64,000 nucleotides of DNA from Chamaelirium japonicum (lineage: Eukaryota > Streptophyta > Magnoliopsida > Liliales > Melanthiaceae). Below the pieces are notes generated by a model. The model ran no database searches. It saw only the letters and a list, made by a program, of their open reading frames with translations, and had not been told where the DNA came from. Position numbers and translations under genes: made by a program. Of this stretch, positions 48,225 through 61,400 are shown piece by piece; position 1 is the stretch's first letter, and each line of letters opens with the position of its first letter. The stretch lies in assembly GCA_947650365.1 (NCBI GenBank), contig OX393551.1, positions 62,551,173 to 62,615,172 on the forward strand, read 5' to 3'.

Positions 48225-49290
48225 TAGTCCGGGTCGGTGCCCACGGCTCGCCCGAGGCTCGCCTTGACCTCCCCGGTCAGATCGCATGCGATAAAAGGTA
48301 GCCCGGACCGATGCCCACGGCTCGCCCGAGGCTCACCCTGACCATCGCGATCAGCTCACATGTGAAAGAGGTTGCCCGTGGCTGGTGCTCCCAGCCCGCC
48401 CGAAGTTATCCTTACCGCATACGATCAGCCCGCATGCAGAAGAAGTCGCTCGTTGCTGGTGCTCACAGCCCGCCTGGAGCTTACCCTGACCGTATGTGAT
48501 CAGCTCACATGCGGAATAGGTCACCCGCGGCTGGTGCTCACAGCCCGCTCGGAGCAGCATCTCCCTCGAGGCCTCATTCATGAGGTACTCTGAGTCTAAT
48601 CTCTCCCTGCAGCTCGCCGGCTGGAAAGAGTATCTCGATCGCCGCCCGTAGCCCGACGGAAGCCAGGCTCTAGCCCACACGTGGAGAAATCACCCATTTG
48701 CTAATAGAAAGTTTAAAATGATATCTACGAACACCCATAGTTCACCCTGACCACACGCGATCGGTTCACATGTGGAAGAGGTCGCCCCTGGCATAGTTCG
48801 CCGAAGAGGTCGCCCGTGGCCGGCGCTCACAGCTCGCCCGGAGTTACCCTGACCGCATGCGATCAGGTCGCACACGGAAGAGGTCGCCCGCAGCTGGTGC
48901 TTACAGTCTGCCCGGAGCAGCATCTCCCTCGATGCCTCATTCATGAGGTACTGCGAGTCAAGACTCTCTACATAACCCGCCAACTGGAAAGAATACCCCA
49001 GTCGCTGCTAGTATCCAATAGCTCGTCAGGGAGCTCGCTCTGTCCGCATGCGATTGGCTCGCCCACAGAAAGATCACTCCTGGCAGACTTCAAAGAACAC
49101 TTCAAAAGGCTCAACACCCATAGCTCACTCAGGAGCTCGCCCGATCGTGCAACGGCCAAAGAGTTCGCCTGTTGACAGAAGGAGAGTTTATGAAGGTCCC
49201 CCCTCCCATGGCCAGGAGCTCGCCTAATCGTGCAACGACCAAGGAGCCCACCCTCTTTCCCACAGAAGTCACCCACAGTAAGGCGGTATC
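48225..49290. repeat. Degenerate GC-rich repeats upstream of the Tat LTR
   Basis: Diverged units of about 72-75 bp containing CACAGCCCGCC, TACCCTGACCG and GATCAGCTCACATG-type blocks at about 48330-48560. A larger unit with GCAGCATCTCCCTCGA occurs at 48556 and again near 48918. Similar wording (GCTCGC, TCGCACAC) appears in the 3' sequence of the Tat element near the window end, so this may be the LTR or 3' part of a Tat-family element. No gene. Confidence 0.6.
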
Positions 49291-50484
49291 GAGCCGACAG
49301 ATGTCACCACCCCTGTAGAGCTATGTGGACGACTGCAGTCCACGGAAGCCGATCAAAGTCGATCTAGGACCTCCCAGACTGGAGCCTTCTAGAATTTCTG
49401 CCTGGCAAAGACAAGACCGGTGCATCCCCCCTTACCACCGCCTGGCAGGCTAAATGACAAAGGCCATTAGAGACCCATGTGGGCTGGCACATGGGGGCGT
49501 AGAAGGTGTGGGAAGAAACTGCCATGTGTCAACCTCTGGCGGCCTGCAGAAAGTCTATAAATGTATGACCCCAAGCTTCAAAGGACAAATTCGAAACTCA
49601 AAAACTAACACTTTCCGACTACTACAGCTCTCCCTTGTTCACACCTTACTGACTTGGGCGGGTCTGCGCTCCTAAGGGAGCCAGTCGTTCTTACGTTTTC
49701 TCTGTCTTGCAGGACGACCGCACGAGCCAGCGAAAATTATCCCCAAACATTTGGCACCGTCTGTGGGATCTTTCGACTAGTTATTGTGAGAACGCCCACA
49801 AACACAAGGTTAAAGGTCATGCTTCTAGAGAATACCCTGATGGCTCCGGCCACACGGGGATAGAGACGGGCAAAAGCCCGCACCGGGTCTACGTGAAGTG
49901 GGCCACATGCCCAAGCCTCCCAACGCCCTATCCCATTTGGTGACCAGCTCCTTTTGGAGATGTTAGCCACTCAGCGGGCCATGGTGGACGAACTGGTGTG
50001 TCTGCACCAGGTTCCAACAACGAACAGGAGGACTAATCTCTCCCCCGATCTCGGCCCGCGAAGGGAGGGATCAGGGGTTCCCCCCCAGCATCCAGGAGTA
50101 TTGGCGGGGACCGCTCCCCATGTGCGACCTCCTTCGGTAGCGTCGCCTCAACCTTCGTTGGTACCCACACGGCGGGCATCCCAGCAGGAGCCCCCTGTGG
50201 GAGACACAATGACACGCAGGGCGAGAGGGGCCGCTCTCGAGCGACTACAGCGAATCGTCACCTAATGCTCCAGCAATAAGTCGACTCCACCAACGGCCCC
50301 TCCTCGCCGACGAAGCCGAAGTGCAGACTCGAACAAGTCAGAGGCAATGTCTTGAGGGCGAGACCGTAACCCACGCCATCGGTGCGAGGAGGAGCCCATG
50401 GAAGAGCTTCCTCATACGAAAGTTCAAAAAATGATGGCCTCTCACAGACCTATCCCGGCGTCGAGGTAGCTGCCGGAGAGGCTA

Positions 50485-51088
50485 TGGATGCAAAAAATTA
50501 TATCGGACCGGATCAGAGCCGCATGGGCTAGTACAATGGCCCAAGTGAATAAGCTCGTCCAGGCTCATGGACCCACTCTGCAAGGCCTGCAATTCAAGCC
50601 CTCCCCCTTATTGGGCCCGCACAACGGCCCAATAAGGGCCCAGCAAGGAGGCCCAGGACCAATGCAACATCATCACCGCCACATAATCACTGCCATATTG
50701 GGCACTTGCCTATGCTATAAAAGGACCCCCAAGGCATTCAGAAAAAGGGTTGGTCATTCAATCAGAGGAAGAGAGGATCTCAAAGCCAGAGCTAGAGCTT
50801 ATTTCTCTCCTCCTTGTTCTTTTTTTGTTGCTCCGTGCAACCCCCACTGTAAGAAGCTTCTCTCGGCTTGTCGAGAGAACGCTCCCCCACCTTTATATTC
50901 ATAATAGTGGAAACCAGGTGGCACCTCTTGCCCGGAGACGTAGGTCGTAAGATCGAACTTTGACAACACTCCACTTGTCTTATTTCTCTTTATCTACTCT
51001 TTAATCTCTAACTCTACAAACCATCCACATTCAATCAAGGCTGTGGGGCGGGGTTCCCGATCAAGGTGGCATGGTAATTTTCCCCATA
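50485..51088 (+). repeat. 5' LTR of the gag-only element
   Basis: About 604 bp, matching 57866-58471. The left boundary is approximate because the first 15-20 bases differ between the copies. Confidence 0.8.
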
Positions 51089-51899
51089 ATCTTTGGTGTC
51101 GTCTGTGGGATATCGTTAGAGGTCTTACCCACACCTCTACCGACTCCTACTCAACGTGTGGTGATGAGCCACAAGTCCTAGTTCAAGTCTATTTTAACTT
51201 CTTCATCACGCCACGTCAACATGCTCGATGGTGAAGGCTGGCACCAACCCTCCGAAGATAGGTGCTGATCGAAGAAACGATGTGCTGACGAAAGATGAGC
51301 AAAAGTCTCTGCAGCCCCCAATCGCAGACATGTCCATAAGCGGCTAGGGCCGCAAAGTAGCCAACCAGAAGGCCGCAGCAATTGACAGGATTCACCGTCC
51401 CCGAGGCGTCAATCTGGCAAAGAGCACGATACACAAGGAGGCGAGATTCCAGCTACGTACCAAATCTCAGCTGTCGACTTCCAGCTGCTGAACCTTCTCA
51501 AGAAGAATACAGCCCTCAAGCAAGAAAGAGATTCCCTGAAGAAGGTGACTGAAAGAGTGGGGTTGTGGTCCATAACTCTTCAGCCACTGATGAAGACCAA
51601 CCAAGGACTCACCTAGTTGTGAGTCATCATCTTGAAGAACCACACGTGACGTGGATCGAGAGGCATCAGGTATCCACGCAAGTACCAATGCAAACGGTAT
51701 GGGATTGCCTCGACGTCGACGGTGCGCCATGCTATCACCGAGAAGGATTGCCTCAATCAACAGGGTCCACTGGACGTCCTATCCCTTCGCACACGAAAGC
51801 AACAGATGCCCATGAGCTGCTCAACCGACTAAGGCATACTACCGACGTGGGACGTCGCCATCAGGACCACAGGCAGCTAATCACCTCGGTGGGGCCACT

Positions 51900-52890
51900 G
51901 CATCCCAAGGTTCTTGTAGCCCCATTTCCTATAGGTTGGCGAACACCGAGTCTGCCAAAGTTCAACTGCATCAAGGGAGACCCTGCCCTCTATATCCTGG
52001 CTTTCAAACAAGCCATGACACCATATGAGTATAAGAATCGTATCCTTTGTCGTATGTTCGCAGGAAGCCTCGAGGGACTTGCCCTTGACTAGTACCACAC
52101 GCTGCCTACCAGTACGATGGTCACATTCAAAGAGTTGGCTGAACTCTTCATGGACCATTACCGGCTAAACTTAAAGTTGGAAAAGAAGCTGGATACACTC
52201 TACCAGCTGAAGATGAGCTCCGACGAGTCTCTAAGGAGCTTCATGATGAGGTTTCATAATGAGCACTCTGAGCTCACTGGTTGATCCCATAATGAGGAGG
52301 CCATCATGCTGGCATTCCAGAATGCTATCCGGCCAGAGCTCCACGTCTACACTGACTTCATCCGGTATCCTCCCAGTACCTTGGAGACAATGTTCAAGCG
52401 CGTACAGCGGGAGATAGAGGTGGAAGCCAATCGGCGGGCCAAAAGACTACACGAGCCCCGTGAGTCTTGTGACTCCCGACATAAGAAAGATGGTGAAGCT
52501 CCGAATGAAGCACACTACAAGAAGTCTGCCAATGCTGTGTCCGACCAAAAGGTACAGGCCAAAAGGTACAATGAAGATCCGAAGGTCCCTCCAGTAGGGA
52601 AGAGGCGAACTCCAAGGGAGCAAAGGGTGTTCACTGAGTTGAACACCTCCATTGAAGACATCTTCGCCTACTTGCAGAACGAGCCCTTTTGCAAGTGGCC
52701 ATAGCCTCTCCCTCCAAATTTCGACCAGGCGAGAGATACAACAGCCTACTGTGAGTTCCATCGCAGCTATGGCCACCCAACCTCTACATGTCGGAAGCTA
52801 AAGCATCATATCAAAGATCTGATCCAAGAAAAGTGGCTCGATGGCTACCTCGCTAACAAGAAACCAGGTCGAGAGAATAAAAGGCAGTAG
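51900..52890 (+). pseudogene. Gag region of the gag-only element, broken
   Basis: Resembles the Retrotrans_gag capsid domain of Tat elements (PKFNCIKGDPALYILAFKQA, then LFMDHYRLNLKLEKKLDTLY and MRFHNEHSEL). A basic stretch follows, and then a CEFHRSYGHPTSTCRKLKHH zinc-knuckle-like motif. It is distinct in sequence from the gag of the surrounding element. Broken in a few places. There is no pol after it, so mobility would have depended on proteins from another element. Confidence 0.78.
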
Positions 52891-53049
52891 CAGTGGAGAA
52901 AGAAAGACAACGTAATACGTGGATGCATAATTATAATGTCTGCTAGGCAGCCTCTGAAAAAGTGTAACCATAACTTTGTTTTATCAATAAAGTGTCTCTT
53001 TTTTCACAAAATCAAATCTCTCAAAGTTCGATTCCACCATGTTAAGGCA

Positions 53050-53730
53050 AAAAAAAAAGGCTCCTGGCAACCCAGGTTAACCAAAGACCTTCAATTCCTT
53101 CCATTCAAGTCGGAATCTCAACGGTAATTCGGCTATGCCCTCTCGAGGCTAAAGTCCGATAAAAAGGCTCCTGGCAACCCAAGTCAACCAAAGACCTTCG
53201 ATTTTGCCCATTCAAGTCGGAAGCTCGAAGGCAATTCGGCTACGCCCTCTCGAGGCTAAAGTCCGATAAAAAGGCTCCTGGCAACCCAGGTCAACCAAAG
53301 ACCTTCGATTCCACCCATTCAAGTCGGAAGCTCTAAGGCAATTCGGCTACGCCATCTCGAGGCTAAAGTCCGATAAAAAGGCTCCTGGCAACCCAGGTCA
53401 ACCAAAGAGCTTCGATTCTGCCTGTTCAAGTCGGAAGCTTGAAGGCAATTCGGCTACGCCCTCTTAAGACTAAAGTCCGATAAAAAGGCTTCTGGCAACC
53501 CAGGTCAACCAAAGACCTTCGATTCCGCCCATTTAAGTCAGAAGCTCGAAGGCAATTTGGCTACGCCCTCTCGAGACTAAAAAAAGCTCCTGATAACTCA
53601 GGTCAACCAAAGACCTTTGATTCCGCCCGTTCAAGTCGGAAGATCGAAGGCAATTCGGCTACGCCCTTATAAGGTGAAAGTTCGATAAAAATGCTCCTAG
53701 CAATCCAGGTCAAGCTAAGCTATGAACTAT
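53050..53730 (+). repeat. Tandem array 1 in gag-only element (about 107 bp x 6-7)
   Basis: Units start GGCTCCTGGCAACCCAGGTC and include AAGTCGGAAGCTCGAAGGCA and GGCTACGCCCTCTCGAGGCT. Starts at about 53060, 53165, 53273, 53380, 53487 and 53584. Confidence 0.92.
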
Positions 53731-53774
53731 ACTCATCCAAGGCGATGAGAATAAGTCCAAGACAGGCGTCGCCG

Positions 53775-54700
53775 CTTTGACATCCACCAAGTTCAAGGAG
53801 ACATCCTAGGCACTTGTAGACAAAGTCTGAGGCGACCAACGCCTCGGCGCTCTACAAGCCCAAGGCCCAGCCCTTGGCACTCAAAGACAAAGTCCGAGGT
53901 GACCAACACCTCGACACTCTATAAGCCCAAGGCCCTGCCCTTGGTACTTGAAGGCAAAGTCTGAGGCAACCAATACTTCGGCACTCTACAAGCCCAAGGC
54001 CTAGCCCTTAGCACTCAAAGGCAAAGTCTGAGACGACCAACACTTCGACACTCTACAAGCCCAAGGCCCAGCCCTTAGCACTCAAAGACAAAAGTCTGAG
54101 GCGACCAACGCCTCAGTACTCTACAAGCTCAAGGCCCAGCCCTTGGCATTTGAAGACAAAGTCCGAGGCGACCAATGCCTTGGCACTCTACAAGCCCAAG
54201 GCCCAGCCCTTGGCACTCGAAGACAAAGTCCAAGGCAACCAACACCTCGGCACTTTATAAGCCAAAGGCCCTACCCTTGGTACTTGAAGGCATAGTCCGA
54301 GGCGACCGATAGCTCGACACTCTACAAGCCCAAGGCCCAGCCCTTGGCACTCAAAGACAAAGTCCGAAACAACCAACACCATGGTACTCTACAAGGCCAA
54401 GGCCCTAGCCCATGGCACTCAAAGACAAAGTCCGAGGTGACCAACACCTTGGAACTCTACAAGCTCAAGGCCCAGCCCTTAGCATTCAAAGACAAAGTCC
54501 AAGGCGCCAACACCTTGGCACTCTACAAGCCCAAGGCCCAGCCTTTGGCACTCGAAGACAAAGTTCGAGGCGACCAACGCCTTGGCACTCTATAAGCCCA
54601 AGGCCCTGCTCTTGGTACTCGAAGACATAGACCGAGGCGATCGATACCTCTGCACTCTACAAACCCAAGGCCCTACCCTTGACACATAAAGACAAAGTCC
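53775..54700 (+). repeat. Tandem array 2 in gag-only element (about 68 bp x 13)
   Basis: Units contain CAAAGTCCGAGGCGACCAAC, CTCTACAAGCCCAAGGCCCA and GCCCTTGGCACTC blocks, diverged from each other by several changes. Unrelated to array 1. Confidence 0.92.
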
Positions 54701-55384
54701 GAGATGTCATCGTCGACGTATTGGCATTCGATCAAAAGTTCAAGCTTAGTCTTGTCACTCAGGTCCAAGCATCATATTGCCACTGGTCATCACCTTTTCT
54801 CGACGATTGATGGTTCCAAACAGGTTAAAGGGTGGTCGGTCTGACTCTGTCAGCGCGTGTCTCCACACTGGTGCAGTCGACGGTGGGTTCCTCATGATCT
54901 TCATTCACAAAGGGCCTTAACGGCCCGAGCTCGCCATCAAAGCCACTGTCCAAATTCTCAATATGTGGCAGAGGAGGAACATAAACAATCTTCTTCATTC
55001 CTCGATGGCATGTTCCCAATACAGCGGGTCCCCGGACGGTTTTCATCATAAAAAAAGTGGCCTACAATGGGTGAACAAACGATAAGTAAAAAGTAGGGTG
55101 GGTGAAAAATCCATCAAAACACCAGATAAAATGGCGCTTCCTTGATCCTGGCCAAGTCAACACCCTCACCTGACAGTAGTACCTGGCGAATACAGTAACC
55201 AGGTACGGTAGTACATTGGGTGAAGACTGGCTGGCCATCATACGATATCTTCCTAGATTATCTCTAAGAACCCCCCCTCAAATATAGCGTTGTCTCTCGC
55301 CGACAACCCTACGCACCAGTGTTTTGGGAATATGACCAAAAAAATGTCAGTTTCAGGTGGGGTTAAAATTTAGAAAATATATTA

Positions 55385-56580
55385 TTTTCAATACCGATAC
55401 TTTTTGGCCTCTCCTAGCAGCCCCAATAACGGGGTTAGTACCATCAGCAGCCCCATCAGCAGCCCACTCCTCGATTTCGATAGAAAATCAAAAGGGGGGG
55501 TGTTCGGCATCAACAAGCAGCCTCCCCTCTCGTTTTGTACAAAAACTGAGTGAGGAGGGGGTGACGGTACACCATCAGCAGCCCACCCCTCGGTTTCGTC
55601 AGAAAACCGAGAGGGGGTATGTGTCGGCATCAACAAGCAGCCATTCCTCGGTTTCGCACAAAAAACGAGTGGGGAGGGGGTGATGGCACACCATCAGCAG
55701 CCTACCTCTCGGTTTTGCAAAAAACCGAGATAAGACCGGGTGTCGGCACCATCAACTGCCCACCCCTCAGTTTCGACAGAAAACCGAGAGGGGGGTGTTC
55801 GACATCAACAACAACCCACCCCTCGGTTTCGTCAGAAAACCGAGAGGGGGGTGTTCAGCGTTATTAGTAGCCCACCCCTCGGTTTTGTCGGAAAACCAAG
55901 AGGGTAGGTATGTCGGCATCAACAAACAGCCCCCCCTCGGTTTCGCACAAAAAACCGAATAGAGAGAGGCTGACGGCACACCATCAGTAGCCCACCTCTC
56001 AGTTTCGACAGAAAACCGAGAGGGGGGTGTGTCGGCATCAACAAGCAACCTCCCCCCTCGTTTCATAGAAAAACCGAGTGGAGAGGGGGTGACGGTACAC
56101 CATCAGCAGCCCACCCCTCGGTTAGACAGAAAACCGAGAGGGGGGTGTGTCGACATCAACAAGCAGCCTCCCCCCTCATTTCATACAAAAACCAAGTGGG
56201 GAGGGGGTGACGGTACACCATCAGCAGCCCATCCCTCGATTTTGTTAGAAAATCGAGAGGGGGGGTGTCGGCATCAACAAGCAGCCCCTCCTCAGTTTTG
56301 CGTAAAAAACCGAGTGGGGAGGGGGTGATGGCACACCATCAGCTGCCTACCTCACGGTTTTGCAAAAAATCAAGAGGGGTGGGGGTGTCGGCATCAACAA
56401 TAGTCCATCTTTTGATTTTGTCCAAAAACCAAGATGGTCGAGGGTGTTCGGCATCAACAATAGTCCACCTCTCGGTTTCGTCAGAAAACCAAGAGGGTGG
56501 GGGTTCGGCATCAACAACAGCCCACCCTTGGTTTTGTCAAAAACCAAGATGGGAGGGGGTCTCGGTGTCTACAATAGCCG
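55385..56580 (+). repeat. Tandem array 3: hairpin-forming units (about 60 bp, in pairs)
   Basis: About 19 monomers. Most contain CCTCGGTTT, a short spacer, then AAAACCGAGAGG, so each can fold into a small hairpin. Monomers alternate between a CACCATCAGCAGCCCACC type and a GTCGGCATCAACAAGCAGCC type, giving a higher-order repeat of about 122 bp. Confidence 0.88.
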
Positions 56581-56586
56581 GGCGTG

Positions 56587-57150
56587 GATCTACTCAGAGA
56601 GGCTTCGGTACAACGGCCATAACTTTGGGTCACAAACTCTGATTGGGCTAAAATTTGGACTGTATATAGAGAACTCCGAGCCGAAACTTTTGTATCTAAT
56701 TTGAGATCATTTAGACTTCTATAGCTTTGGAAACAATAGAAACATCATTGATCTTTGGTGCAAAATCTGGACAGCGGATCTACTCGGAGAAACTTCGGTA
56801 CAATGGTCATAACTTTGGGTCACAAACTCTAATTGGGTTGAAATTTAGATTGTATATAGAGAACTCCGAGACGCAACTTTTGCATTAGTTTGAGGTCATT
56901 TAGACTTATATAGATCTTGAAACAATAGAAATATCATTGATCTTTGGTGCAAAATCTAGAAAGCGGATCTGCTCGGAGAAGCTTCGGTACAACGACCATA
57001 ACTTTTAGTCACGAACTCTGATTGGGTTGAAATTTGGACTGTATATAGAGCACTCTGAGACACACCTTTTATATTTAGTTTGAGGTCATTTGGAATTCTA
57101 TAGATCTTGCACCAATAAAAACACCGTGGATCTTCTGTGCAAAACCAGGA
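56587..57150 (+). repeat. Tandem array 4 in gag-only element (189 bp x 3)
   Basis: Units start GGATCTACTCGGAGAAGCTT at about 56776, with variants at 56587 and 56965. Each has CATAACTTTGGGTCACAAACT and TGTATATAGAGAACTCCGA-type blocks (cited in part). Nearly three copies. Confidence 0.9.
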
Positions 57151-57162
57151 TAGCAAGAAAAG

Positions 57163-57660
57163 GAGTCTCGGTCGAAAAACGCACTGATTTTTCAGAAACA
57201 CCTATTTACAAAACCGAGAATTTTTGGCTCGTACCAAGAGGGTCTCGGTGTCGGCAGAAGAAAAAGGGTCTCGGTCGAGAAACATACTAATTTTTCGAGA
57301 ACGCCCACTTACAAAACTGAGACTTTTTGGCTCGCACCAAGAGGGTCTCAATATCGGCAGAAGGAAAAGGGTCTCAGTCGGAAAACACCCTAGTTTTTTT
57401 AGAACGCTCACTTACAAAACCGAGACTTTTTGGCTCGCACCAAGAGGGTCTCGGCATCGGTAGAAGGAAAAGAGTCTCGGTCGAAAAACGCACTAGTTTT
57501 TTGAGAACGTCCACTTAAAAAGCCGAGACTTTCTTACTCGTACCAAGAGGGCCTCGATGTCGACAGCAGGAAAAAAAGCCTCGGTTGGAAAACATACTAT
57601 TTTGCAGGAAACACCCCTTTATAAAACCAAGACTTTTCAACCTGCACTAATAAATGCAGA
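57163..57660 (+). repeat. Tandem array 5 in gag-only element (about 104 bp x 5)
   Basis: Units contain GTCTCGGTCGAAAAACGCAC, CACTTACAAAACCGAGACTT and GGCTCGCACCAAGAGGGTCT. It ends about 200 bp before the 3' LTR. Confidence 0.9.
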
Positions 57661-57865
57661 ATCGTGACCATGGCAGTAGGAGGACTGCAAATATGGAAAG
57701 AAGATCAGCACAAGTATCCTATACAAACATATTGACTTGGATCGTGACACGAGTTGGGACTTTGCTAATACGAACCGCAACTCTAATGGCCCTAACCAAC
57801 CATGCAAGAATCCTAAGACATTTGCACAATGAAATCACAGCCAACCCAGAAGGTCCTGAACCGAC

Positions 57866-58471
57866 TGGGAGGGCGTAACTATTGTATCGGACCGGATCAG
57901 AGCCGCATGGGCTCGCCCGACGGCCCAAGTGAGTAAGCTCGCCGGGCTTATGGACCCACTCTGCAAGGCCTGCAATTCAAGCCCTCCCCCTTATTGGGCC
58001 CGTACAACGGCCCAATAAGAGCCCAGCAAGGAGGCCCAGGACCAATACAACGTCATCACTGTCACATCATCACTGCCATATTGGACACTTGCCTATGTTA
58101 TAAAAGGACCCCTAAGGCATTCAGAAAAAGGGTTGGTCATTCAATCAGAGGAAGATAGGATCTCAAAGCCAGAGCTAGAGCTTATTTCTCTCCTTCTTAT
58201 TCTTTTGTTGTTACTCCGTGCAATCCCCACTGTAAAAAACTTCTCTCGACCTGTCGAGAGAACGCTCTCCCACCTTTATATTCATTATAGTGGAAACCAG
58301 GTGGCACCTCTTGTTCGGAGATGTAGGTCGTAAGACCGAACTTCGATAATAACTCCACTTGTCATATTTTTCATTACCTACTCTTTAATTCTAACTCTAC
58401 AAACCATCCATATTCAATCAAGGCTATGGGGCGGGGTTCTCGATCAAGGTGGCACGGTAATTTTCCCCACA
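57866..58471 (+). repeat. 3' LTR of the gag-only element
   Basis: About 606 bp, matching 50485-51088 with about 8% difference by eye. Ends TTTTCCCCACA at 58471, after which Tat-element sequence resumes. Confidence 0.82.
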
Positions 58472-61400
58472 GAGGCGACACAGTAGTCGCCAGGAGGTCG
58501 CCCCCGAGCACCGTCGCAGCGTGCATAACCGCTTAGGGCCTGCACAACTGCCTGTGGGAAATTATCCCGGGCGATGGTAGCCTCCAAGCATGCCCGTTGA
58601 CCATTTGGAAGACCTCGCTACCTGCGGAGGTAGCTCGCCTTTCACGGATGAGATTCATCAAGGGGGTTTCCCTCAGCACTGGACCCCACCGAAGTTCGTG
58701 CTGTTCGACGGATTCCAAGATCCCGTGGATCACCTCCTGGCCTACCAGAAGTTGTTATTCTTCCAGGATCATGACCACATCTTGTGCCAAGCATTCCCTA
58801 GTAGTCTAGCCAGTTTAGTTTTGAACTGGTTCCATAAGCTGCCCTTCTGCTCCATTCCGAACTTTCTTGCTCTATCTGGGCTATTTTTAGAGCAGTACCG
58901 CTGTAATCGGCAACCCCCAAAATTAATTGAGTCACTATTCTCTTTGACCATGAGAACACGGGAGACCCTTCGGTGCTTCTCGACTTGGTTTTGGAATGCC
59001 TACCTCGCCCTGGAGGACTCAGTCGGACAAGATCGTACGGCGGTGAGTGCCTTCAAGAGCGTGCTCCCTGAAGGAGGTAAGCTCTATGATGTGCTTGTTA
59101 TCTCCGACCCCCATACCATGGTCGATGTTACAATCAAGCTCTTCGTCCTTGTCCAACAACACATCAAGCTCGAAGATGTGGTGCTCGATCGAAAGGGGAA
59201 GTCGATCGAGCAGCGACCTCCCCTCGTTTTATGATTTCTCGTTGTTAAAGCCGTGGAACGGCGCAAGGTTCCCCCTGCGGTGCCTGCAGCCAACCCATCA
59301 GTAACTCCTGTCGTGCAGCCCTTAGAGAAACCAATCGCGCTGACCGAAAGATCGGCAAAATGGCACCTATCTCTTGGTCCAAGAGAGCAGGACTTCACCA
59401 TGATGACCCTCTCTCCTAGGCAAATACTGCATCAAGTCCGGAGCGAGCCATTCGTCTAGTACCCCTATCCTCTTCAGTAGGGCGATCCTCGCTCCACCGA
59501 CAACACCCGGTAGTGTGCATTCCACAGAGGCGTTGGGCACCATACCAATCGGTGCCGAGCTCTGAAGAATTATTTGGAGGACCTTGTCGCCATGGGTCAT
59601 TTGGACCAATTCATCTCACCGCTGAGGTGATTCGAGGTCGTTCCTGCACGAGTCCCTCGAGAAAGAGATTGCCCGGGACCAAAGGAGCCCGCTCTACCGC
59701 TACCTCCCCCGGGCGGGCCCATGATCTGCCACACCATCACCGGATGCCTGAGCGAGCCAAGATCCAGCAATAAAGTCCGAAGGCAAGTAAGGGAGGTAGA
59801 ACAAACACAAAAGGTGCATTCTATCTCCCTGCTTCCTATTTTGCTTCAAACCCTGAGGCTGGAAGCCCACGACTTCTTGTGGTTCTCAGATGATGATATG
59901 GTCGGGGTCGCTACCCACATATCGATCCCCTCGTCATACACCTCATGATGGCCAATATAAAGGTACGACGCATCTTGGTAGATTCTGAGAGTGCCGTGGA
60001 CATTCTCTTCTTGTCGGCTTTCCGGCGAATGGGATTGCGACAAGTCGATTTATCTCCAGTAACAGGCTCCCTGAGCGGCTTCACCGGTGAGGTCGCTAAA
60101 GTAGTGAAGGAGATTACCCTGACTGTGACAGCGGGCCCTGAAGTTCGGCAAGCCCGCTTCGCCGTGGTCGAGGGGCAGTCCACTTTCAATGCCATCTTTG
60201 GGCAACCTTAGCTAAGGCAGATGAACGCGGTGTTCTCGCCCAACCACCAGGCCCTCAAATTCCCTACTCCCACAGGGGTTATGATCATCCAAGGTGATCA
60301 GGTCGCTGCTACCAAGTGCGAGCAGGATGTCCACCACCTCACTGCCTTGGAGCTTCGGAGGCCAAGAGGCCAGCACCCTCCTAGCAGTTAGCTGCCCCTT
60401 TTTGCGAGCTTCCTGACAATCCAATAACGGCTCCCCAGCCTTGTGAGATACCCACTTCACCCCCACGGATAGGCCGACCGGGTGGGAGCGATGTTAGTCG
60501 AGAGCATCATGAGGGAGCTCACCTAGTAGATGTCGCGAAGGGAAAATCCCCTATTGTCGAGCCTCTCCAAGAGATAGATATCAGAGATGATGGGATTCCG
60601 AGGGTTATCCACCTTGGGATGTCATTGACCGAAGCCGAAGTCTAAGCCATAACAAATCTTCTCAAAGATTACTGGGACGTGTTTGCATGGAGCTTTGCCG
60701 ACATGCCCGGGATTGATCCAGAAATCGATTGCCACCGTCTACACATCCTGCTCGACTTCCCTCCGGTCAAGAAGAAAGCCCGGCACATCTCAGCCGTGAA
60801 GGCCGCCGCAATAGCGGCAGAGGTTAAAAAGCTAGAGTGAGATGGCTTCATCAGGGAGGTGTATTTCTCCGAGTGGATCTCCAACATCGTGCGGTGCCGA
60901 AGAAGAGCAGAGCTATCCGGGTGTGCATAGACTTCTTATACCTCAACAAAGCATGCCCGAAAGATGGATTCCCACTCCTTAGAATCGGAGCTCTGGTAGA
61001 TACGGCAGTCGGGCTCTCTCATTCATGGACAGGTACTCTGGATATAACCAGATATCTCTCCACACAGACGACCAAGAAAATACCGCTTTCTACTCTGGAG
61101 CGGGGTACCAAAAGTTGTTTTGCTATCGGGTGATGCCTTTCAGACTCAAGAACACCGGGGCAACCTACCAAAGGTTAGCCACTCGTATATTCAAATAGCC
61201 GATCGGTAAAAATATCGAGGTATATGTGGATGACCTCTTAGTGAAGAGCCGGGAACAGGAGGGGCATGTCGCCGACCTCAAAGAAGTGTTTGGCATCTTG
61301 AGGAAATTCCCAATGAAGCTGAACCCGGTGAAGTGTGCATTCGGAGTCACCTATGGAAAGTTCTTGGGATACTTGGTCATCCATCATGGGATTGAGGCTG

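Larger units (their letters stand above)
50485..58471 (+). mobile_element. Gag-only LTR retrotransposon (TR-GAG type) nested in the Tat element
   Basis: LTRs of about 605 bp (50485-51088 and 57866-58471) match over TATCGGACCGGATCAGAGCC to GGTAATTTTCCCCA. Both carry a TATA box (GCTATAAAAGG near 50713 and 58097). The leader after the 5' LTR, CTTTGGTGTCGTCTGTGGGA, resembles that of the surrounding Tat element. The interior has a gag region (about 51900-52890) but no protease, reverse transcriptase or integrase. The rest is five successive tandem-repeat arrays. By eye the LTRs differ by about 8%, roughly 3 million years at 1.3e-8. The gag is broken in a few places. Exact LTR starts are uncertain and the target duplication unresolved (GAGGC follows the right LTR and lies at 50478-50482). 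Confidence 0.82.

Noticed and set aside
54344-54630. Open frames of 72-83 codons in the 68-bp array of the gag-only element
   Set aside because: Periodic peptide sequence follows the minisatellite; no independent gene.
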